Shown: piece by piece, positions 1-12,277 of the stretch
How the letters are laid out: the number at the start of each line of letters is the position of its first letter
How positions within the stretch are numbered: the stretch's first letter is position 1
Assembly: GCF_000149955.1 (NCBI RefSeq)
Contig: NC_030986.1
Span: 4,153,333-4,217,332 of the forward strand
Source: Fusarium oxysporum f. sp. lycopersici 4287
Lineage: Eukaryota > Ascomycota > Sordariomycetes > Hypocreales > Nectriaceae
DNA: 64,000 nt
Direction: 5' to 3'
The notes under the pieces: generated by a model
Databases searched by the model: none
Told to the model about the DNA's origin: nothing
The model's input: only the letters and a program-made list of their open reading frames with translations
Translations under genes and position numbers: made by a program

Positions 1-1928
1 TGACCTTGCTTACTAGGACTAGGATGGACCCGTTGGTAACACGATCCAAGGGACTCGCGGATCAAGATCGACTCCGCTTAACTTAGCCTTTGACTCCGCT
101 TTTTAGCTCTGTAGTAATTCAAGCTTTCTTACTTGCTGGTGCTCACGTCACTTTCCGAGCCTCAAGAACTGTTCTTACTTTGCTATGATGATCACCTGAG
201 CTTGTGAGGCCTAAGAATTGAAGATACAGTCTCCGCACTGAGTAGTATGTCGAGCTAGAACTTTAGTGTATTGGTGTCTTTCTTCACCGTTGAATATCTC
301 CGAGGACAACCTAACCGGAATTGACCTTATATCGACTCACGAGTGAATTTTAATATGTTGTCCTTTACCCTCCTACATGTTTTACTCCAGAAGCAAAGAA
401 GTTGAAGCCAGTTTATGCACCCATACGCAAGAGACGAGATGCATAATCAACTCTTATTCGACACCGAGGAGATGTATCATGCAGCCCGTTTCCACCGAGT
501 GTCGATCCTCACGAGCAACAATCTCGAGTCTCATTCGTCTTTATGGTCCGAATTTGTGTCAGGTTCACTGTGCATCTCATCGTATGTTTATCACGATGTT
601 CCCAATTTAAATGTCTTGAAGCACATCATTGTTGTTGCATTACAGTGGTCCTCACGGGGCGCATGATTAAAAGTGATATCACTGTCTAAGAAGACTGCCT
701 AATCATAAAATAGTTCAGCGCTTCAGACATAATAGAAAACATGTCATTGAGAGATGTCTCGCTCCACTCCCCTATCTAAGTCATAATTGATGCTGCTACG
801 ACACTTAGGGCCGATATCGGTCCATTCGTGGTTGATTCTTAATCGCAACCTCCCCGCCGTTGTCGGCCTTATAGGAGTTCTCACAGATGAAATATTCCGC
901 TCAAATGGGATATAATGCGCGTATCTGCTGAGTTGCTATCAGGGCTTTGTCCATGGTGCAGTATCTCGAACTTCTTCCGCTTCGACCATCCCAGCATCTC
1001 AACCAGGGCACAATATACTTGGCCAAAACCATCGTTAGTATTATCTGGTTCTCGCTGAGGTACGCGTTGCTTAGAAGAGAAATAAAGTCTCTTTGGAAGC
1101 AGAGTATCAAATTAATCGGCAAAATTATGAAAAGAATTTCTTTGATTTGGCCAGTCTTGGCCCCTGTCACCAAGTGACGATAGCTTCAAAACTACACCCC
1201 GACGAAAGGAATTGGTCCGTTTCTTCTTCACTACATCGTACTGCCTTAATTCAACCCAATTGGGTCATTCGTACTTCACCAATAACCCGATCGTGCACAA
1301 CAGTGAATAGTGCCCGAAGCGTCGGTGAGTGAGTGAACTTTATAAGACGGTGATGCCGTTTGCGGAAATAGTCGAGATCCACCTATACGAGCCCTGAACT
1401 GTTGATCCGGGACACAAAGCAGGGTTTTATAGATATTAGCAGTAACTTGAGGGGTATTTCACGGCTTCCAAATCAATGCATATTCGAAATGCTACTCTGG
1501 TTTAACAAATCATATGGTATTCGTTTCAGATCCTGCCTGATATGTGACAATTGTAGTTGATGTTTCTCGTGATTCTTCCAAGCCAGCCCATCTAAATCAT
1601 TTCTCCTGCAGTTGTAATACATTCTCCTTAGGACACTAGGTTGAGTCTCCTGTATATCATCATGCCCAGGATGACAGCCACCTGCTTAAGCATCAATGTA
1701 TTTTTGTAAGAAAGAATCGAGAAATGAATGTGGACTCAAGTAGACTGAACGTGTTGGTTCTGACAGAACTTTGGGTATGAAATCCGTGGAGTGTAGGAAC
1801 AAGAGCTGGATTCTCTCTTGTAGCCTGTGTTGCGGTCGTTCAGATAAGGACTGTGTATGCTAGTATGCAGTGGTGTGTTCGTAACGTCGTTAAGTTCGAG
1901 TGAGTGTGTGAGTTGAGGCGATACAGTC
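1..1928. other. Gene-free stretch
   Basis: No reading frame here has coding character on either strand. The open frames are under about 90 codons, lack recognisable motifs and overlap each other in several frames. No tRNA fold or long repeat was seen. The right end is probably the 3' flank of the small secreted protein gene that ends at 1929. Confidence 0.6.
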
Positions 1929-2178
1929 TTATTCTCCAACCGAGATGACTACATCGCCCTTACATTTGCCGTATGAGCAGCATTCGGATGCATCCATGTC
2001 GCCTTTAAGGATAGCATCGACTTTAGACTGGTACCAACTGTTAGCGTGGATGATGCCTTTACAGAAAATGGGTACATACTTGAGGGCACGGCCCATTTGG
2101 TGAGATAGAAGAGGTTGGAATAGGTGATGCCATAACCAGGGCAGCAGAGGCAGCGAGAACGAGCGTGTACCACTTCAT
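1929..2178 (-). CDS. Small secreted cysteine-rich protein, 65 aa, one intron
   Basis: I do not recognise a named family. The model is two exons, 2178-2080 and 2027-1929, around a 52-base intron (2028-2079) that starts GTATGT and ends CCAG, phase 0. The start is the ATG at 2178. The N-terminus MKWYTLVLAASAALVMA is a clear signal peptide with likely cleavage after the Ala-Ser-Pro stretch near residue 18. The mature part is about 45 residues and has four cysteines in the pattern C-x15-CC-x4-C, ending SYGKCKGDVVISVGE. Four cysteines allow two disulfides, which is typical of small secreted fungal proteins, effector-like or antimicrobial, but the function is unknown. The gene stands alone in AT-rich, gene-poor DNA. 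Without the intron neither frame gives a sensible protein, so the splice is well supported. Expression has not been shown. Confidence 0.72.
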
Positions 2179-2295
2179 GATGAGTATATAAGGAAAATTC
2201 GGTAAACGAGGGTGACTACTAGAGTCGAGTAAAACGAACGAGTTGGGTAAAAGAGTGACTGAAGAAACGAATGACAATAGTTTGAATAGAGAGAG

Positions 2296-2323
2296 TGTGA
2301 GTGAGTGAGTGAATGAGTGAGTG
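2296..2323. repeat. GAGT microsatellite
   Basis: About seven tandem GAGT units with one GAAT variant lie roughly 120 bases upstream of the start of the small secreted protein gene, in its presumed promoter. Such tracts vary in length between isolates. No regulatory role can be read from the sequence. Confidence 0.8.
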
Positions 2324-2975
2324 GAGGAGCAAGTGGACGGAGGAGAGAAAGTTGGTTTGGTTTATATGGCCTGGAGGTCACTGCGCAAACTCAACGTTTG
2401 ACCATAGATTCAAGGGAGATTCGTCGAAAGCAGGGAATCACTCACTGACAGTGGAGTCACTGCCAAGATTACCTTGGGTCGCAAAAGAAACTGCATGCGG
2501 CACTGACATCCATTTTTTTCCAAGAGAGTTTACAAGGCAGCGTTGAACTCTTTTTGACGCAAACGTTGAAAATGTTCATTCCAACCCAACTCGGATTTGG
2601 TGCGCATCTCATGTGCTAATGCAGGTACACTACAGGCGACTTACAAGGGGACAAGGGCCCACATGCGTCATATTCCGGGGGTCACAATCGCTAATGAAAC
2701 CTCGTAATCCAACTTTTTACATTGGATTTATCTGCCGATATTGAACTGTCTGGTAAAGATCAGCCATGACAGTTGTAAAATTGCACCAATCAGTACTGGC
2801 TCTCTCACATCATACATAAATACTGCTGAGATTTGGTTGCAGGTCAGAATCTACTGGATTCTCAGAATGGCCTAGGCTTATTGTCAAGAGAGACATCAAG
2901 AAAAAGAAACAAGGCCTGGCCTTGAGAGCAAGAAAACTTGAGAGCTGTAGGGAGGGTGTCAAAAACAAATAGTCC

Positions 2976-3010
2976 AAAGTCTACTAGATCTATCCTAAGT
3001 TCGCTCAAGT
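2976..3010 (+). repeat. Degenerate repeat copy 1
   Basis: The stretch around AGTCCAAAGTCTACTAGATC resembles 3957-3980 about 1 kb downstream in the same orientation. The differences seen are mostly C/T or G/A changes. It is probably a remnant of a short dispersed element. There are no terminal repeats or coding sequence. Confidence 0.4.
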
Positions 3011-3949
3011 CTTTTTGTCGTGTGTGATAGGTGGTCCTTAGGTTTTCTTACCTCCCTCAACCAGGGTAACAAGTGGAACGAGAAACCCTGATAATAAGAC
3101 AAAACAAGGGAAATAATAAGCGGCATTCTTAGCGTTGCTAGAGCATTGTCATCTCAGCCCTACGCTTTTCTAATTGCAGTACTTAGAGTTCAGAAACGGT
3201 TTCAACAGAGTCATTGCGTTAATGATTCGATTATGATGTTCATCAACCTTACAAGTTTGCTGGGATAATAGATAAAAACACCTTAACATCCAACATCAGC
3301 CAATGGATTTGAACAAACCATCATCTGCCGGTTGCGACCGTTGCAACAATCTCACTTCATGCAAGGGACTGCGTGGTTATCGAGAAATGTCTTGGCATTT
3401 CTCAGCCGCTTCCGAAAGTCCGGATACAGACAATGTCTCAAATTCATGGGTAAGGCTATCAGGTTATGATAGCGCTCTGTTGACCGAGACAACAAAAACA
3501 TGAATCAGGATAAGAACTATGAAAGACTTGATGACGTGGGGAACGCTAAATTGGAAAGGAAACACTGGTAACCATGCTATCAAAGGACATTCCTGAGGGC
3601 GGCGATACTCTTCGAGCACCTGATGATGCGCATTCACAACTCCCAACCCTCACGACCGTCTCCTTGGTGCTGAACTGTGTTCCTTCACCCTTAGAAGACT
3701 TGTATTAGCGATCTAAAGTGACCAAGTTTTGGGAAACCTCAAGATGAGCTACAACTTCTGAAAGTGCCACTATTTTACCCAGCCCCGTTTGCTATTTGGC
3801 TCTGCTTTCACCAAATCTGGGTATTTCCTTAGAAAGGGTGCTAAGACATGGTTTAACATCAAGAACCGGTTCTCGTGGATTATTCCCATGCCTTGGGGAA
3901 CAGGAAAAACTTCTGACCTTGAACCAAGATGCTTGAAATAGTTAAGTAG

Positions 3950-4007
3950 TCTAAAGGTCTACTAAATCTATACTAAATTTACCTAAGTTTACCTAAGTTT
4001 ACCTAAG
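3950..4007 (+). repeat. Degenerate repeat copy 2 with decamer tandem
   Basis: This is the partner of the copy at 2976. It shares the segment GTCTACTA(A/G)ATCTAT(A/C)CTAA. It runs directly into three perfect tandem copies of TTTACCTAAG at 3978-4007, which copy 1 lacks. The tandem probably arose locally by slippage. Confidence 0.5.
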
Positions 4008-4406
4008 TATTTGTATTTAGGATAGAGGTCCTGAGTTGTCCTGCCATATTATCTTCTTCGGATACTCACTATTGGCCCATTCTTATAATTTTGTGTTGTT
4101 TAGCTGAAGACTTACCTAGAAGCTGCTCTGGATCTATGCGGATCCTCGGACAAGTTGGAATGGTACTATGTACCTTAGAATCTTAGTGGATTTTATTCTT
4201 TTTCATAAAAGCCACTTTTCTCTAATGTGCCAGCACCAGCAACATGTAGCAGATGAAGAGGATTGCGCTGCTCAAGCAAGACATTTATGCTAGGCACTCT
4301 AACAATCCAATTGCGTGTCTTGTTATTGTTGAAACTATCAAACTTTTGATCCTTAATAGCTTGAGTGTCTCATGGAACTCTGTTCCCAAAACGCCAACAA
4401 ATCTAA

Positions 4407-7400
4407 CTACCACGACCAAACTTCAGCACCCACTCCCCCAAGCACAACATTGACCTTCTCACCATCACTCTCCCCTATGACAGCAATATCACCAGGGTCA
4501 GCAACACCACTATACGAGTCGGCCACCAGTTTCACATTGTTCACTTGAACTCTCCAGACCCTGACCCTCTGATCGTTGCTGACCGTAATGCCGAACGTCT
4601 CTCCCCCACGTTGCACGAGCACCAGACCGTTGATTGCTGCTGCATGGGCCTTGCGTACGATTCCACGGCTTGAAGTTGTGTATCTACGTTTGTCCGACTC
4701 GTCTGACATAGATACAAGTGTTGTCACACCAAGACCGTTGTCGTCGCCTCCTGTGAGAACTAGAAATCCTTCGGGCGTTGGCTGGAGATCCAGGCATTTG
4801 ATACTGCTTTGGTGCACGGGAGCCACCTGAACGAGAGCATGGCTAGCCACTTCCCCTCCGAAGCTAACCTCCCAGGTTGTCAGGTGTCCATCCGTAGAAG
4901 CAGTAAGTGCCGAAAGACCGTTCTCGTCCACCCCGAGATGGCGAACCTGTGTGAGACAAGCTCCCGTGTACGACATGCGAGCCAGGAGGTGGAAACCTTC
5001 TCCTGGTGTGTAACGATATGTTTTCAATGTTGAGTTTGACAGAACCATCGTGATAATGATGCTTCCATTGCCAACCTTGCATGCGTCGAAATCCATAATG
5101 CGAAGATCTGCGGCAGGACTCTTGTCTTCTAGGATTGCTTCGCACAAGATTCCGAGGCCTTTGTACTGTGAGTCTAGCCTTTGGACAGACCATACGAAGA
5201 ATTCTTCGAAACCAGCACTGCTGAGAAGGTAGTCATCTCCCACCCAGTGAATCTTTTGTAGTCCCGATATGTGAAGCTTTGTAGAGGCAACACATCGAAG
5301 TCCACCACTATTCTTCGTTCCACATCGTTCATCTCCATACTCCCAGATACGAACAGTTGTGTCCTCAGCGCCGGTTGCAATATACCGACCACTAGCACTC
5401 AACCCCCGAATCTCTCTTCCGTGTGTTCCATATCTCAGAGGGCGGTGTATCGGGTTGTGTTGCGAGAAAATGTAAAGCTTCGTTGCTCTGGTATAACCAA
5501 ATCGCACACGGTTGTGGTTGATGGAATCATGAGCAATGGTAAATGTCCGGTGCGCACCTCCACAATCAACTGAGGCAATTTCTTCCCGACGTGTTTCGTT
5601 CCATACGATAAAGTTCTTACTCTTAAAGCCGTACAAGATCAATTCGGGAGATTCATCTTGAGTAAACCAACCACCTTCTATATCGGCACCAGAAGGGGCA
5701 GCGACCTCATGCTGGAGGTGCAATCGTACTTCATCGCCGAGATCTTCAATCTCGTATATTCTGTACTTTGTATCTCTGCTCGTCGCCAGGAAGTACAGGG
5801 GAGCTTCCTGTCCATCGGTTGTCGGAAGAGGTACCAGACCAGTAATAGCATCGCGTGTGTTGAATCTGAAGTCCAGGATAGGGCGGAACTCGTTTCCTGT
5901 CTGCCTCAATAGTGCAAGAAAGCCATGGCGCGACCCTATGGCAATCAAATCCTCCCTAAAACGAGCAGCAGATATAGCAACGAATCTCTTGTCGATGCCG
6001 CGAACATCTGCCGTTGCTACAACAGCTCCTGTGCGCCAGTCGATTGAAAAGTACTGGGAGTCTGAAGTTCCATGAATATGGACAATGAGTTCTGTAAGAC
6101 CCCCCACGGAACTGGACAGGATCGATATGTTGAAGATCTTGCCCGGCACAGAGCCAAGAACCTTTACCCCTTGAGATTCAGAGAAGTAGTACAGCTTGCC
6201 ACTTGTCGTACCAAGAATAGCAGCACCGTCACCTATCGTCTGGAGAGTATAGCACGTCTGAAATTCGACGTTGAGCTCATCTTCCAGTTCAATCTCTCTC
6301 CACTCCAAAGCCGGTCGGAACGTGCCCAAGAGGAGTCGTCCCCAATTTGTTGTAACGAGCATACGGTCATCAGAAATGAAATCATAGCGGCTGAATATCT
6401 CTTTTCCACGAACAGATTTCAAGGTTCTTAGGTTAGGTAGAGTGACAGCAATCTCATCGAAACCAAGCCCAAGCAATTCGTGGGTTGATACTGACGCAGC
6501 AGGGGTCAATGAGGCAGGTTGTGTGACGAGAGAAATCTTGCTGTCAGCGCCTCCTGTTGCAATGAGGGTTTGGTCTCCCTTGTTGACCACAGCGTGCGCC
6601 CATAGATGCTTGCCATCGTGCACGGCGTATGTCTCGATGTGCTTCAACGAACCAGAAACTTTCTCGGACGAAATATCGAGGTTCAGTTGCCATCTCTGTG
6701 ATGTCGAATCTTCTCCAAAAGAGTACAATGATAATGGGCTTTCTGGGAGTGTTTCGCCTTCCGTGAGTTGGGAGAACTTGATACCCCAGATTCTTGACAA
6801 ATGTCCCATGATGGTAGCCACAGGTCGTAGTTCTTCCGCCCTAGGCCCATCGTCCAAACCTGCTTTTGATCCGAATCCTGTCTCTCGTGGTGCAGCGAAG
6901 TCATGCTTTTCGTGTGACCCATCTCGTCCGGTGATGTTCCAGATTCTCACAGTCCGATCATCACTGCAGCTTGCAATGAGCCTCAATTTGGTTCCATTTT
7001 GACAAGGGAGTTCTTCTGAGATATCAACACCAAAAATGGATCCTTCGTGGCCGTTCAAAATGGCCAGGAGTTCCGAGCGACTCTCTGAAACATAACATCG
7101 CCATACAAGAATCTCGCCAAAGATTGTACCTCCAGCCATAAGAACAGTGTCTTGGTCTAGCCACTTGAGTCTCGCAGCGTAGAGAATGGGTCGTGAAGGC
7201 GAAACAATAGATCCGACAACCGGTGCATCGTCTCCATTCAGGTGTAAGTGGACGACTTCGTTATGAGCCGTTGCGAGCACCGCGGAAGAGTCGTCGTATG
7301 GTGACGGTGCAACATCGTAGATCCAATCTGGAGCGGCTGCCTTCTTCACAAACATTTGAGCATCCGTCATGTTTCCGATAAATCCCTCAATATTCGACAC

Positions 7401-7695
7401 CACTGCAATCTGTGCAGCACCCCAGACCAACACTCGCCCATTACTCAATAGGCGTATTCCATGAATAGGCTGAGCAGAGAAGACACGAACGCTGCCTACG
7501 CGCAATGCATGGCCGGTTTGAAGATCGTAGAGAGTCAAGTGAGTATCCTCGCCAGCAAGAAGATATTCCGCATCATGGAAGAAGGCGAGTGAAGTGATAG
7601 GACCCTGAAAGAATTCCCGAGTGAGGCTTGACTGACATGTGTGAGCTCATGATAGCGGGGGAGGGGCATTTATGATCATAACTCACATCTGCCAT
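4407..7695 (-). CDS. WD40-repeat tRNA-modification cofactor, WDR6/Trm734 (Rtt10) type, 1068 aa
   Basis: The family (yeast Rtt10/Trm734, human WDR6) partners the methyltransferase Trm7/FTSJ1 in 2'-O-methylation of the wobble base of certain tRNAs. The long exon 7604-4407 encodes many WD40 blades. Clear ones include GHEGSIFGVDI...ASCSDDRTVRIWNITG near residues 190-230, GHLSRIWGIKFS soon after, IATGAEDTTVRIWEYGD near 730, and C-terminal blades ending in VWSW. The frame stays open upstream to 7604 with no ATG that fits. A 9-base first coding exon (7695-7687, Met-Ala-Asp) joins it through an 82-base intron (7605-7686, GTGAGT...TTTCAG) at phase 0 and restores a typical start, MADGPITSLAFF. The length matches yeast Rtt10 (about 1000 aa). 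Family assignment rests on repeat order and the two adjacent GHEGSI/GHLSRIW blades, which are typical of WDR6. Confidence 0.85.
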
Positions 7696-8286
7696 TATTG
7701 ATAATAGGAAATAAAAATTGAGAAAGTTTAAAATATGTGCTCATTTACTTATTCATGACAAGGGCAATCTTCATCTGCCATAAGAGCTCGTGCGTCGAGT
7801 CAAGTGCAGAGTTAAATTTGTATTGTATGAATGAGGTTTTGTGTGGATTCTCAGTCAGCCATGAGAGAAAATTTTTGGACTGGCTCTATATACTACCAAG
7901 GCCCATCCTGATGAAGCATCACTAAACTCTTCACTTGAACCATCACAACAAATCGGACAAAATAGTAAATGCATTGTGTATATTTTTATGCTTTGAGGGC
8001 GAACATTTAGGATAGCTATGTATGTTCATTCATTGCCCAATAATTTCAAAAAGAAAACGTTTGGGTATCATGCCATCCGGCATCTTCCCGTCGCCAATAT
8101 CCACCAACTTCCTTTGCAAAGCCATAACATAACCAAACCTCTTTCATGACGGCGTGAGTGCTATAGCAAACATTACCCTGTCATTCGATCCCGAATACCA
8201 AAATCAAACCCAAACGCCATTAATGCAATCATCATCAGATGTCAAATAGACTTTAGGAATCATGTCATCGAGTTACTCGTAGCGGT
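7696..8286. other. Intergenic region between WD40 gene start and SUR7-like gene end
   Basis: About 590 bases of AT-rich DNA. It holds the promoter of the WD40 gene (both flanking genes are on the minus strand) and the 3' end of the SUR7-like transcript. No coding sequence or structured RNA was recognised. Confidence 0.6.
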
Positions 8287-9306
8287 TTAAGCGCGATGAG
8301 AGTAAGGCTCGTAGGCGAGGTCAGAACGGGCAGTACCGCTGGGGTAGCGAGGAGCACCATACTGAGACTGGGACTGGTTGTGGTTGTAGTAGCCGGTCTG
8401 CATCTCGTGGTCGTCACCGAGAGGAGCGTAAGAGCCGTGCTTGTTGGTGGCACCACCGAGGAGCTTCTCGCCATCGGATCGGCGGTTCTTCTTGTCGCGA
8501 CTTCGGCTCTCAGGCTTGCAGCAGCAGATGGTGAACATCCAGAAGAGACCGGCAGCGATGGCGAAGGCGGCTGCGATAGAGACACAGGCGAAGAATCGAC
8601 CGTTGATATTACCCTTGACACCGTAGAACTTGGCTGTGCCCTCGACAGCACCAACGACTGTACCAGCAAAGACACCAGAGAGTACGACAGCGGCGATAAC
8701 GAGAGTGGAGGCAATACCAGCGACGATCCATGTCAAGCAGGAGAAGATGCGAGAGCAGTTGGAGAAGATGCCGAGAATAATCTCAGCAGCGAGAGCGATG
8801 AAAGCGGCAATGTAGACGACCTGTGTCCACTTGGTGACAGTCTTGAAGGCCTTGAGAGCATCCTGAATCTCATCAGGAAGTTCAATCTGGACATTCTTGT
8901 CGGCACCAATGAGATAAGAGGTGTTCAACTTCTTGTTGGCCCAGTCAAACTCGGGCTTCTCGCACTTTCGCTTGCCATCTGAGTCGGTCTTACAGAAACC
9001 CCAGAGGTTGATGTCGTAGTACTTGTCGAGACCGAGCAGCTCAGCGGTAATGTTATCCTTGATCTTGTCGGCACGCTCCTCAATAACAGGCGCATCGCGG
9101 GTATCCAGCTTGAAGTCCTTGAGGTCGAGGTTATCGATAATGTTTCCAACATCGGCAGGGCTGATGCTGAGGTTCTTGACATCGATTCGGAAGATGTAGA
9201 GAGATTTATCGGCGACACCAGCGAGAGCACCGACGAGTAGGAAGATGATGGAGCCGACTGTGAGCACGAACGGCAATAACACGCAGAAAAATCGACCGAC
9301 GCCCAT
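8287..9306 (-). CDS. SUR7/PalI-family four-helix plasma-membrane protein, 339 aa
   Basis: This is a single exon that starts at the ATG at 9306. The fungal SUR7/PalI family comprises cortical membrane proteins; SUR7 itself sits in eisosome patches of the plasma membrane, and PalI members act in pH sensing. The layout fits: a first membrane helix at about residues 7-29, a long external loop, then three helices at about 160-182, 190-215 and 238-262. The loop carries the claudin-like signature NLWGFCKTD followed by a second cysteine (RKCEKPEFDW), the Trp/Cys pattern of this family. The cytosolic tail after FTICCCKPESRSRDKK is basic, then rich in Gly, Gln, Asn and Tyr (YNHNQSQSQYG). Which subgroup it belongs to cannot be settled by reading. 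The 5' flank is CT-rich on the coding strand and fits a normal leader. Confidence 0.85.
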   Translation of the reverse strand: MGVGRFFCVLLPFVLTVGSIIFLLVGALAGVADKSLYIFRIDVKNLSISPADVGNIIDNLDLKDFKLDTRDAPVIEERADKIKDNITAELLGLDKYYDINLWGFCKTDSDGKRKCEKPEFDWANKKLNTSYLIGADKNVQIELPDEIQDALKAFKTVTKWTQVVYIAAFIALAAEIILGIFSNCSRIFSCLTWIVAGIASTLVIAAVVLSGVFAGTVVGAVEGTAKFYGVKGNINGRFFACVSIAAAFAIAAGLFWMFTICCCKPESRSRDKKNRRSDGEKLLGGATNKHGSYAPLGDDHEMQTGYYNHNQSQSQYGAPRYPSGTARSDLAYEPYSHRA

Positions 9307-12277
9307 TGTTGCTGTGTGTGGTGTAGTTTTTGGGGGTTGTTTTTAGGTATGCGGAGGATGTAAACCCTGAGTGTCGGAGATCGAATCGGAATATGACGTA
9401 GAGCTAGCAGAACGAGTGCTGTGCTGTTATAAGCGAATGACTCTATTCGAGTGAGTAGAACGAAACGCGACAGATAGAAAATGACGCGAACGTAAAAAAG
9501 GGAAAGATGAGATGAGGCGAGATAATAGAGGAGAGAAGGGTATCACCAGAGGGAAGAAGAGGATGGTTTTATAAAAGCTGAACACAGCCCAGGACCACTT
9601 GTAGGTAGGTAAGTTCCAGGTTGGGCTGGGCGTGAGCACTAACCGTTGTACTGCAGCACAGTTACGCACTAACAAACAGATGAGGGGGTTGGATGTTGGT
9701 TGACGTGGAGTGGCGCAGCGAGCCCCTGCACCCCGGACAGGCAAGATCCGGCGCTCAACTCACACTGTTATTTGCAGCGATAATTGTTGGTGTCGTACAG
9801 TGCGTAAGTATCACGTTCTGCCTCGTCCGCCTGGAGGCGTTGCGCTTACGACTCCCCCAGTTACCCAAGCCCAAAAGCCCAAGCCTGGTTGTTACAGCTT
9901 GAGGTCAGGTTCCCACTAAAAAGGTCACAGTGGAGAGATAGGGCGCTCAGCCACTCATCTACGCTTTCACTCTTTTTGATGAAGCTGAGCTTGTTCGCTT
10001 TTCGCTTGTCTAACCTTGAATGGGCGCAGCTCACGTTAATTTGCTCTTTCAGGCTGTGCTAGTTGAAGCAGCTGAAAAATAAACATGCACTTGGCTTGTG
10101 ACTACAGTGAGGTTATCTGCTATCTTCAGGTCCTGTTGTAAGAGGAACTGCCGTAAGCTTAGGATCTCCCCACGATCAACATGGCGATCATGTCATTGGC
10201 CCGGCAGCCTACATGATCTTGGTGGTTGGAAGAAGTTCAGTGGTGACAATTGATACTCTGAAAGTTTCCATTGCGGGATTAAGAATCGTGATGACATTGC
10301 TCCGCAACTACTCCGTAATACACCACGGATCACTTCCTCCTCCATCTGATCCTCCAACATTTTACGATTATCGAACCAAAATATGGATCCATAACCCTAC
10401 AGAGTCAAAAATGCAGGGACCCTGAGCTTTTGGTGCTGACGACACCTGCTAGGATAATGATCCACCTCCAGCACCACCACTTGAATTTTTTCTCCATGAT
10501 CAACACAGGAAAACAAACAAGAAAAACAAACGGGATGACTTGTATGACTACGGCGACTGGCCGGAATAACGCAGACGGTAGACTCTTTTTCGCCGAAAGG
10601 ACACATAACACAAGTTTCTGCAAGATTGAGTTACCGTTGTTAAAGAGAGCGGGTGTAAGATGGACACACCCGTTGTGCTGACAACGAAGAATTAAAGCAT
10701 AAAGCTATCAGCAGCTGTTACGTCAAAGTACCATGCCCAATCCTTATCCACAATCGCGATGTGGGATGAAAGTCTGCTATTCGGTCAGGTAAACGCAGCC
10801 TTACAAGAGGGCATAAAAAACAAGACAATTTTTTTTAATTTTTTTTTTCGCAATGTTATCGATTGCTCCCCTGTCTTGATTTCTGTCTGAAGGAACTGAC
10901 ATGCAAAGCCTCCCTCCATCTTTAAAACACAGCCTTTGCTAGTCCCGGGTATCGAGCATGTGTACGTAGACCGCGTCTAATTTTAGATTTTGCCGCGTTT
11001 TTTTGCCTCGCTCAGCCCTCTCTCAGTCTCAGTCTCACTCGCTTTCTAGGGTCCCCCCACATTACGCTGGCTTCCAGTGACAAGCTTACAGACTCTGCTG
11101 CACCGCCTTCGGTCCAGGCCGTTACCGGCACATAGGAACTGATTGATAATTTGTCACGGGGGAGCCAACGAATGATGAAACTGCGGCATCTTTATTTTGA
11201 CATCAAACTCAATTATCAATCATCCCACTATCAACCCGAAAAGAGATCTATCCACCGACCTTTCATCTACGTTCTGACCTTTTATCACCGGTTTGGGAAT
11301 GGTCAAGCTTACACATGCAAGGGCCAAACTCTGAGCCTGAAAGATGCTGAATTCAGCTGCCACGTCTTTGTCACTTACCACCAAAGTCCTTCTTCCACAT
11401 GCAGCTAGTCATTGTTTTTCGTACTGACCGACGTTTTGACCCTACCGCCGCTGGGCCGATATCAATGTGATGAGCTCCTTGGCTCTATAATGGCATATGA
11501 TAATTGTGAAATGAATACCTACCTACTAAGAGACTGTCTTGCGTAACTTGTATGCCACAACCGAGTGATATCTCTAATACAAGGGTTTTTCGCCAAATTG
11601 TTACGTTATTATCTCAGATCAATCGATCCAAAGAGTTCATCCACAATGATAATAACACACAATAGAGCATGAATCAAGTCCAACGACACTTCGAATAGTA
11701 ACTGGCAGGTTAACACAGCGGCCTAGTATACGGGCGTGCAAGTAATGAGTATCACAAAGCTATGTCCTCACTGTCTGTAAAGACCATGTATTGTGCTGTT
11801 CATACGTTGAGATAGGGTAGGCCGGGTAGGTTCGTCATACAGAGCTACCTGGAGGATGTTAATGTCAATATAAGAGTGTAAGTAAGACACCCTTTTCAAC
11901 CATCCTTAACACTGATGGGTTTTACTAATACACAACAGATGTAAGAAAAGGCTACGAGGGGGAAATGCCGGCGTAAATTATCAGATGTTATACAACAAGA
12001 TATGTTCACCATTCACTTTGACGACAGATCAAAGACACATACGAGTTATAGCTTGAAATACATGATTTAGACAAAGTACTATACACCTGTGCTTGTGTAG
12101 GGAAGATTCTCAACCTCCCTTTATAAGTGAGGGCCCATCTCCTCCGATCTCGCTGCCACCCTCTTAATCTTTGGTCTTTATCTCCACAGGCATGTGTGTC
12201 AAGGTCTGGTATTCCCATGCAATTATCCACGAGCTGGACACCTCTGCTGTTCATGAGACAGTTCTCAAACTACTATA
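9307..12277. other. Gene-free stretch of about 3 kb
   Basis: The left 400 bases are the likely promoter and leader of the SUR7-like gene. The rest is low-complexity and AT-rich, including a T-rich run near 10828-10849. Open frames are short, overlap and have no motif. No tRNA, rRNA or transposon end was seen. Confidence 0.55.

Larger units (their letters stand above)
2179..4406. other. Gene-free stretch with simple repeats
   Basis: This is the upstream region of the small secreted protein gene and the 3' flank of the WD40 gene. It contains a GAGT microsatellite, a decamer tandem repeat and two diverged copies of a short repeat (listed separately). Open frames are short and have no motif. No RNA gene was recognised. 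Confidence 0.6.

Noticed and set aside
8296..8982. Plus-strand open frame of 228 codons opposite the SUR7-like gene
   Set aside because: Antisense shadow of a single-exon gene with membrane helices and family motifs; the antisense product is low-complexity acidic sequence.
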